Assembly: GCA_024277025.1 (NCBI GenBank)
Contig: JAJRWA010000257.1
Span: 1 to 36,281 of the forward strand
Direction: 5' to 3'
From: Candidatus Krumholzibacteriota bacterium
Lineage (GTDB): Bacteria > Krumholzibacteriota > Krumholzibacteriia > LZORAL124-64-63
DNA length: 36,281 bases
This document shows, in pieces, positions 31,226 to 36,281 of this stretch. The position numbers and the translations under genes were made by a program. Below the pieces are notes generated by a model. The model had not been told where the DNA came from and ran no database searches. It saw only the letters and a list, made by a program, of their open reading frames with translations. Each line of letters starts with the position of its first letter. The stretch's first letter is position 1.

Positions 31226-32239
31226 CTACTTCCCACGCAGCACCAAGGCCGGCAGACCAACGATGGTGTAGGCGGCATACTGAATGGTCCGCCCCAGAAT
31301 CCCGGTTGCCGCACCCAGGCTGCAACCAGCGGCTCCGTAGAGATAACTGAAAGCACCTTCCGCCAGACCGAGCCCTCCCGGCGTGACCGGTATGGCGTTA
31401 GCCACCATGGCCAGCGGATTCAACAGAAGCTGCTGAAGCAGAGAAAGGTCGAGTCCACCGAGCAGTTCACCACCGATCAGAAATGTGGCGCACACCAGGA
31501 AATGGTTGGCCAGGGCAAGGCCGACACACCCCAGAATCAGCCGCGGACGCCGGGCGAACAGATCACCAACAGCGATCAATTGTCGTAGACGACGGGGCAG
31601 TGACCGGCCCTGTAGAACCGGGATGGCCCGGGCAACCACACCCCTGCCGACCAATAAGCCCACGGCACCAATTGTTGCCAGAACACCAGTTGGAGCCAAC
31701 CAGAGAACCGGCGACCAGAAAGGCAGACTATCGGTAAGCCAGGCTAGAACCGTGACTAGCGCGCCGAACAGAAGCAGTGAGAACAGTCCGATGGTCCGGT
31801 CGCACACAATCGCAAGGGTGGCAAAAACGCGTTGGGAAGCCGCCTCCCCCCGGCAAAGATATATGATCTTCACCAGATCGCCGCCAACCGCACCGGGCAG
31901 AATGGCTGCCGAAAACAGTCCAATCGAAGTCAGCGAATACGCTCGCCCGAGTGGCAGATCAATTCCACCGCAGCCCACAAGCAGCCGCAGGCGCCAGGCC
32001 AAGAGCAGTATCCCGGACAGAACCGCGCCTACACCAAGCACGACCAACCCCACCGCGCGCTGAGACCACTGGATATTCAACAAATATGTCTGATCCAGCC
32101 TGCCCGAAGAAATGAGCCAATACATCAGAGCCGGAGCCAGTGTGATCTTGACCAGCAAAAGCAAGATATCCCGCCCAGAACGATTGGGTCGGGATTCAGT
32201 TATCCCGGCAGGGTCAGTCTGATTTGCCGATTGTTGCAT
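31226..32239 (-). CDS. Flippase-like integral membrane protein (UPF0104, LPG synthase TM region)
   Basis: A 337-residue protein with about eight membrane segments and UPF0104/PF03706 hallmarks: a loop ILPGAVGGDLVKIIYLCRGE (family GGxGDxxR), RVFATLAIVCDRTIGL, and near the end ANAIPVTPGGLGLAEGAFSY. Homologues are the membrane half of lysyl-phosphatidylglycerol synthases and stand-alone proteins in glycolipid clusters. The stand-alone role is not firmly known, perhaps lipid flipping. The start is uncertain: ATG 32237-32239 (MQQSANQTDPAG) was chosen; a TTG at 32333-32335 would overlap the upstream gene's stop and add 32 residues. It ends in TAG. It lies in less GC-rich DNA, together with the next gene. 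Confidence 0.8.
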   Translation of the reverse strand: MQQSANQTDPAGITESRPNRSGRDILLLLVKITLAPALMYWLISSGRLDQTYLLNIQWSQRAVGLVVLGVGAVLSGILLLAWRLRLLVGCGGIDLPLGRAYSLTSIGLFSAAILPGAVGGDLVKIIYLCRGEAASQRVFATLAIVCDRTIGLFSLLLFGALVTVLAWLTDSLPFWSPVLWLAPTGVLATIGAVGLLVGRGVVARAIPVLQGRSLPRRLRQLIAVGDLFARRPRLILGCVGLALANHFLVCATFLIGGELLGGLDLSLLQQLLLNPLAMVANAIPVTPGGLGLAEGAFSYLYGAAGCSLGAATGILGRTIQYAAYTIVGLPALVLRGK

Positions 32240-32331
32240 CGTTGGATCCCATTCATGGCGGGCTGCGAAAAGAAACTCGGCCACCACATTTACACTTTGT
32301 TTTCCGCCCAGGACAAACCCACCACTTAAGG

Positions 32332-33765
32332 TCAATCAGACTCTTGCAAGGTCACCAACCTGTCCCGCAGAAAGTCGAAGACCCAAATCAGCGACGGGAT
32401 GAGAATAAACGGCATCATCGCCTGGTGGTATCGCCCCTGAACCTCGGTGAATAGGTATATCGTCGCGAATCCGGCCAGCGGAACCGCCCACCAAAGAATG
32501 GCGATTCGCGGGACAAACACCCGGTAAGCCATCAGCACAACAAAGACACCAATCAGAAGGACATACGTCCCGTCCAGACACGAGTGGATCACCGACTGGG
32601 CCATTGCCTCAATCCGGGCCCTGGCCGGCGATTCCTTGATCGTCCAACCAAAGGAATAGTAGTTGTCACGCCAAAGGTTGGAGACCTTATCAGTCAGAGC
32701 GAATTTCATGAAACCCGCCACGTCCTGACGAATTCGCCCCAGAGCCACGGTCCGGGCCACACGCGAAGCTTCGTCGTCGGAACGTTTGTTTGGGCAGACA
32801 AACCCCGCCAACGCCAAGTCGTCCTGATTAAATTTTCCCCCGCTGGCTCGATTCGTGCCGGACATGAAGACATATGAACTGAACTCGTTGGGCGAAACCC
32901 GAAACCCTCGACCACTGACCTGGGAAATCCCGCCGTAGAGTCCAACCACCATGGCGCAGGACACGACAACCAGCCCCAACTCCCTGAAGCCCAATCGCCC
33001 TGGCAGCGACCCGGGCTGTCGCGACAGACCCGCCCCGCGGGAAGACAGGCCTAAAGCGGCGAAGATCACAAGGCTGGCCAGGTAGACAATCGCCTGACCT
33101 CGGGTGAGAAAGAGCGCACCGACCAGTCCACCAAGCAGAAGCATGCCTCGACGGTGTCCAGTCCGGATCAGCTGAACCAGCGACAGGACCATGCAGGATG
33201 AGAGTAAGAAAAAGACAGCATCAGAACTGATCACCGGCGAAAACAGGATGGTAGCCGGATAGAAAACCAGCCCGGCCAAGATAAACCTGGCCTTGAGCCT
33301 CGAACTCAAAAAGAGCAACGATGCCCGGTAGAAAACAGCGGCCCCCGCAGTCCAGGCCAACGACGAAGCCAGATAATTTGTCAGATAGGACGAACCGAAA
33401 AGGAAATGGAAAAACCCGTAGTAGATTACCGACGGCGGCGACTTTGTGTTCATGAGACAGGAATAATCGCCAAGTCGAAACTGTTCGGCGTAAGCTTGAA
33501 AAGCCGCGAAGTCACTGATTGGCACACTCTCGCTGAATACGCCCCAGGACAGCGAAACACCAAAGCCCAGCATGAGGATCATCACCGCGCTCACCCGCAG
33601 ACTCAGCATCAAACACGCAACGACCCACAACGAACCAATGATGATTTCCCTGACTGTAATGAAACCGGTCTGCGCCATCACATTGGCGAAGTAGGCGAAC
33701 CCAAGAAAGGCAAGCAGCCTGGCCAACGGTGTGACGACGCGAGAATGTCTTAAATCGTCTTGCAT
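32332..33765 (-). CDS. GT-C-like multi-pass membrane protein (putative glycosyltransferase)
   Basis: A 477-residue protein with about eleven membrane segments. An acidic residue in the first extracellular loop (SESVPISDFAAFQAYAEQFR, D85), followed by NTKSPPSVIYYGFFHFLFGS and later SPVISSDAVFFLLSS, fits the GT39/ArnT-like polyprenyl-phosphate-sugar transferase layout. A large loop (SGRGFRVSPNEFSSYVFMSG to WRDNYYSFGW) lies on the outer side. I cannot name the sugar or acceptor. Base composition is clearly less GC-rich than in flanking genes. The pairing with a flippase-like protein suggests a small glycan- or glycolipid-related unit, perhaps acquired. ATG at 33763-33765. Confidence 0.68.
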   Translation of the reverse strand: MQDDLRHSRVVTPLARLLAFLGFAYFANVMAQTGFITVREIIIGSLWVVACLMLSLRVSAVMILMLGFGVSLSWGVFSESVPISDFAAFQAYAEQFRLGDYSCLMNTKSPPSVIYYGFFHFLFGSSYLTNYLASSLAWTAGAAVFYRASLLFLSSRLKARFILAGLVFYPATILFSPVISSDAVFFLLSSCMVLSLVQLIRTGHRRGMLLLGGLVGALFLTRGQAIVYLASLVIFAALGLSSRGAGLSRQPGSLPGRLGFRELGLVVVSCAMVVGLYGGISQVSGRGFRVSPNEFSSYVFMSGTNRASGGKFNQDDLALAGFVCPNKRSDDEASRVARTVALGRIRQDVAGFMKFALTDKVSNLWRDNYYSFGWTIKESPARARIEAMAQSVIHSCLDGTYVLLIGVFVVLMAYRVFVPRIAILWWAVPLAGFATIYLFTEVQGRYHQAMMPFILIPSLIWVFDFLRDRLVTLQESD

Positions 33766-33919
33766 AGACTACTGTTCTCCGTTGCTGATTGCGCCGTGAT
33801 TGCATGTACACTATCTCTCTACCCGCAATGCGTCCAACCTCAATATTGCCTTGGCGCGGGTCAGCCGGGCTGCCAATAGATCAGGCCCCGTTTTCAGACG
33901 GCCCGAATGGGGCAGACAC

Positions 33920-34537
33920 CTAGAATCGGAGGTTCCGCCCCGATTCCGGGTGAGCAAAGGCCAACACGCCCGCGTGCAGTTGCATCTGCCCTGGTTCGGT
34001 CCCGGTGCCGTACAGACGGTCGCCGACAATAGGACAACCGAGCCCCAGTTCGTGAGCCGCGTGAAGACGCAGTTGGTGGGTACGACCAGTCAGTGGCCTG
34101 AATTCAACCAACGTGCGGCCATCCCGGACACTCAGTTTCCGCCATCGTGTCCGACCGATCTTGCCCCGCAGTGGGTCATGGATCTGGTGCGGCCGGTTGT
34201 CGGGATCCAGTCGGAAAGCCAGCTCGATTTCACCCGCATCACCATCAACAAGGCCAGCCAGAACCGCAAAATAGATCTTCTCGACCTGGCGCTCCGCGAA
34301 CTGACGGGAGAGATGGCGCTGACTGTGTTCGGTCAGCCCCAAGACAAGCAGCCCCGAGGTGTCCATGTCCAACCGATGGACGGTGGGGTGGGCGATACAA
34401 TCGGGATGAACGGCCTTGAGCCGGCTGACGACACAGTCCTGATTGTCCGGACCGCGCCCCGGCACAGACAACAGGCCGCTCGGCTTGTTGACGACCGCAA
34501 TGGACTGGTCACGATAGACAAATTCCAAGTGGTTCAT
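33920..34537 (-). CDS. RluA-family RNA pseudouridine synthase, catalytic domain only
   Basis: A 205-residue enzyme that makes pseudouridine in rRNA or tRNA. The N-terminus is MNHLEFVYRDQSIAVVNKPS followed by GLLSVPGRG. The catalytic aspartate is in VHRLDMDTSGLLVLG (D57). EKIYFAVLAG, EFRPLTGRTHQLRLHAAHEL and GCPIVGDRLYG are RluA blocks. No S4 domain is present. The ATG (34535-34537) overlaps the stop of the SGNH fusion gene (ATGA), so the two are translationally coupled. In many relatives, the C-terminal part of that neighbour and this catalytic domain are one polypeptide. It ends in TAG (33920-33922); see the findings for a possible short extension. Confidence 0.9.
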   Translation of the reverse strand: MNHLEFVYRDQSIAVVNKPSGLLSVPGRGPDNQDCVVSRLKAVHPDCIAHPTVHRLDMDTSGLLVLGLTEHSQRHLSRQFAERQVEKIYFAVLAGLVDGDAGEIELAFRLDPDNRPHQIHDPLRGKIGRTRWRKLSVRDGRTLVEFRPLTGRTHQLRLHAAHELGLGCPIVGDRLYGTGTEPGQMQLHAGVLAFAHPESGRNLRF

Positions 34538-35967
34538 TTCCCGACTCCGCAAAGCATGAAACCGAGCAGCGGGCCGCATTTATCCGCGCAACTGCCATAA
34601 AAACGACCATGCTCACGGGAACCGGACCGATTGGGCCGCCCCCAGTAGAATTCGGCAAGACCGAGTGGACGCAAGCCGAGGCGCAACGCCTCATTCAACA
34701 ACTTCGGTGCGCAGCAATCCCCCGCACCGGCCGGAATGCCGCGGGCATGGGCAAAAAAGGCGGACAGTGGCCTCGTTTCACCGTTGAAGCTGCGCACTTC
34801 GTACAGGGCATGAAGATCCTTCATCAACAATTGCGAGAGTCGCTTCCGTTCCTGCCGGAGTTGCCGCGTGGTCTCGGCATCCGGTGTCCGGTCCGATATC
34901 CGACGATCGAGCAGCTTCAACCGGTGGTCGCCCGGGATCATGATTCGATCGTGCGCAGCCACCGAAAACAGCGGTGGCACCCAGCCAGGCACTTCCCACA
35001 CGCCGTTGTACTGACCCGAAAACGCGCGCAGCACCACCCGGCCGCCGGCGGCATCCTCGCCCACCAGCACCCCAAACATCTGGCCACGGGCCTCGCCGAA
35101 AAGGTAGTCCGTGCTGAAGCGGGGGTCTGCAGCTTCGGCCCCGACATCGATGCGTCCCCGGTCGTCCAGTTCCCGCATCAGAAGAAGCGCCTGCTCACGG
35201 GCCACACCCGCGGCCAATCGATGTTCCGCGCGGCAGCGCTCGCACCTGCCGCCCACGATTGGGTCAGTCTGGTGGCGCTTGATCTGACTGGCCACAGCCT
35301 GACCCCAAAGGCGGTACAAACCAGGGCCCGGGTGAAAGCCGTCGCGGGCCATCAGGGCCGGATCGTGGCTGAAATCAGTCGCCAGACGGACGCAGTCGGC
35401 ATGGCTGTCCGCCCAGGCCGCGAGGGCCGCGTCGAAATCCCGGGCCCGGGCGCCAAGGTACCAGCGCAGCGGCTGGGGCAAGGCCGGAAACAGATGCATC
35501 GGCGGCAGGCCGGAAAACAGGATGCGGGGCTGCTGAAACTTCTCACGCAGCAGGTCCCGCAGCCCGGACAACCCCTGGCGCCAGACATCCAGCGTGGTTC
35601 GCGCCACGACGTCGTTGACCCCCAGCGAGACGACCACCCAATCCCAGGGTTCGGCATCCAGGCGCCGCAGACGCCGCACCGTCTGGGCCAGGGTGGCCCC
35701 CGAGCGGGCCATCAACTGCCAGTGGACCTTGTATTGGCCGGCCAGCTCGGCGACCATCCGGCCGGACAAGGCTTCCGTCTGGGTGGCGGCCCCGACGCCG
35801 GCTCCGGCCGAGTCACCGATGATCAGGACACGCAGGGGCGGCCCCTCGCCGGCCACGCCCTGCCGTTCCCCGTCGGGTTCAGGCAGCAGGGCAACCCGTT
35901 GGCGGACCTGCCGTCCCTGGCGGAGCAGGAGCGGACCAAGCAGTATGGTCGATAGTTCATGTCGCAT
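34534..35967 (-). CDS. SGNH/GDSL hydrolase fused to the N-terminal accessory domain of RluA-type pseudouridine synthases
   Basis: About 477 residues. The first ~230 are an SGNH hydrolase: VLIIGDSAGAGVGAATQTEA (block I serine), GATLAQTVRRL (block II glycine), WVVVSLGVNDVVARTTLDVW (block III, GxND) and RDGFHPGPGLYRLW (block V, DxxH). A short Cys-containing linker (GGRCERCRAEHRLAAG) follows. The second half is DYLFGEARGQMFGVLVGEDA, then VVLRAFSGQYNGVWEVPGWV, a helical stretch, IPAGAGDCCAPKLLNEALRL, GLRPLGLAEFYWG, and HGRFYGSCADKCGPLLGFML. This is the accessory region that precedes the catalytic domain in long RluA-type synthases. Its cysteines may bind zinc. The ATG at 35965-35967 follows AGGGG; an ATG at 35995-35997 has no such site. 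Its TGA overlaps the pseudouridine synthase ATG. Confidence 0.85.
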   Translation of the reverse strand: MRHELSTILLGPLLLRQGRQVRQRVALLPEPDGERQGVAGEGPPLRVLIIGDSAGAGVGAATQTEALSGRMVAELAGQYKVHWQLMARSGATLAQTVRRLRRLDAEPWDWVVVSLGVNDVVARTTLDVWRQGLSGLRDLLREKFQQPRILFSGLPPMHLFPALPQPLRWYLGARARDFDAALAAWADSHADCVRLATDFSHDPALMARDGFHPGPGLYRLWGQAVASQIKRHQTDPIVGGRCERCRAEHRLAAGVAREQALLLMRELDDRGRIDVGAEAADPRFSTDYLFGEARGQMFGVLVGEDAAGGRVVLRAFSGQYNGVWEVPGWVPPLFSVAAHDRIMIPGDHRLKLLDRRISDRTPDAETTRQLRQERKRLSQLLMKDLHALYEVRSFNGETRPLSAFFAHARGIPAGAGDCCAPKLLNEALRLGLRPLGLAEFYWGRPNRSGSREHGRFYGSCADKCGPLLGFMLCGVGK

Positions 35968-36099
35968 GGATCGGGCCCCTGGATAGCTGATGTTCATCGT
36001 AAGTGGGGAAATCTAGGGGAAAGGTCCTTCTTTGTCCCGCCCAATTGTGCTACTGTCGCTGACTCGACATCCCCCCGCTCTTCCCAACAAGGAGCCTAC

Positions 36100-36281
36100 A
36101 TGCAAAAGCGTGCCCCCTGGGCCGTGCCGGGACTGCTCGTCCTGCTCTGCCTGATGTCCTGCGCCCCGGCAGCCACAACGTCTTCTGTCATGACGGCGGC
36201 CTCCGCCCCGGCGGTCAAGTCAGATGCGCCGCAGACCGAGGCCATCGCGCCCGGCCCGCCGGTACTGCCGCCCCAGACACC
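36100..36281 (+). CDS. Lipoprotein, N-terminal part only
   Basis: The first 60 codons of a plus-strand gene cut by the right edge. ATG at 36100-36102 after AAGGAG. The N-terminus MQKRAPWAVPGLLVLLCLMS followed by Cys gives a lipobox LMS-C (C21). The next ~40 residues are Ala/Pro/Thr-rich, typical of a flexible linker after lipidation. The family cannot be told from this part. It diverges from the SGNH fusion gene, with about 130 bases between the two starts. Confidence 0.7.
   Translation, partial: MQKRAPWAVPGLLVLLCLMSCAPAATTSSVMTAASAPAVKSDAPQTEAIAPGPPVLPPQT

Noticed and set aside
34534-34540. Programmed -1 frameshift joining the SGNH fusion to RluA
   Set aside because: GGGAAAT is present but in the wrong phase for an X-XXY-YYZ slippery site. 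A normal ATGA overlap explains the arrangement.
1-36281. Global reassignment of TAG to glutamate
   Set aside because: TAG ends rpmE, prmC, the beta-helix protein and about nine other genes at natural ends, and RF1 looks fully functional. Only local suppression or error remains possible.

Overview
The window looks like a piece of chromosome from a high-GC, Gram-negative bacterium, probably of the FCB superphylum or one of its candidate phyla (Krumholzibacteriota- or Eisenbacteria-like). The pointers are an LpxL-type acyltransferase, many lipoproteins, and a secreted beta-helix protein ending in a PNPFNP-type sorting/FlgD-like domain. That placement is inference. Genes are dense, mostly on the minus strand, and often overlap by 4 or 8 bases. 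I see no prophage, CRISPR array, insertion sequence, rRNA or tRNA gene.

Layout. 1-4536 (minus): a YeiH-like transporter, murA, selB and the start of ispG. 4610-6224 (plus): a transglutaminase-like lipoprotein and a His-rich secreted protein, closed by a clear terminator. 6265-9636 (minus): a zinc-ribbon protein, a DUF4105/TraB-like fusion and a lipid A-type acyltransferase. 9841-10584 (plus): a lipoprotein. 10631-15413 (minus): rho, rpmE, a DUF1385 membrane protein, prfA (RF1) and prmC. 15780-23075 (minus): an FN3-like anchored protein, a YchF-type GTPase, a GT-C/TPR membrane protein, a Spy-like protein, an ECF sigma factor, its anti-sigma factor, a second CpxP/Spy-like protein and a TPR lipoprotein. 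23363-25120 (plus): the beta-helix protein. 25113-25979 (minus): a rhodanese-like/methyltransferase fusion. 26152-28788 (plus): alpha-glucan phosphorylase. 28826-29170 (minus): a winged-helix regulator. 29171-29910: a 740-base gap with an unusual run of hairpins. 29911-31107 (plus): ornithine aminotransferase. 31226-33765 (minus): a flippase-like and a glycosyltransferase-like membrane protein in visibly less GC-rich DNA. 33920-35967 (minus): an SGNH hydrolase fusion coupled to an RluA-type pseudouridine synthase. 36100-end (plus): start of a lipoprotein.

The most striking point is that two conserved housekeeping genes, rho and the alpha-glucan phosphorylase, are each cut by a single in-frame TAG. 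In both, the TAG sits where the family has a conserved glutamate, one base from GAG, and the family sequence continues in frame afterwards. TAG also ends about a dozen other genes here, and an intact RF1 (PAT and GGQ motifs) with its methylase PrmC lies between them. A genome-wide reassignment of TAG is therefore unlikely. Amber suppression, recent nonsense mutation or consensus error remain open.

Other points worth following are the hairpin cluster at 29271-29525, with two hairpins that compete for one strand; the domain swap between the SGNH protein and RluA; the sigma/anti-sigma module flanked by two Spy-like proteins; and the DUF4105/TraB-like and inactive-rhodanese/methyltransferase fusions.
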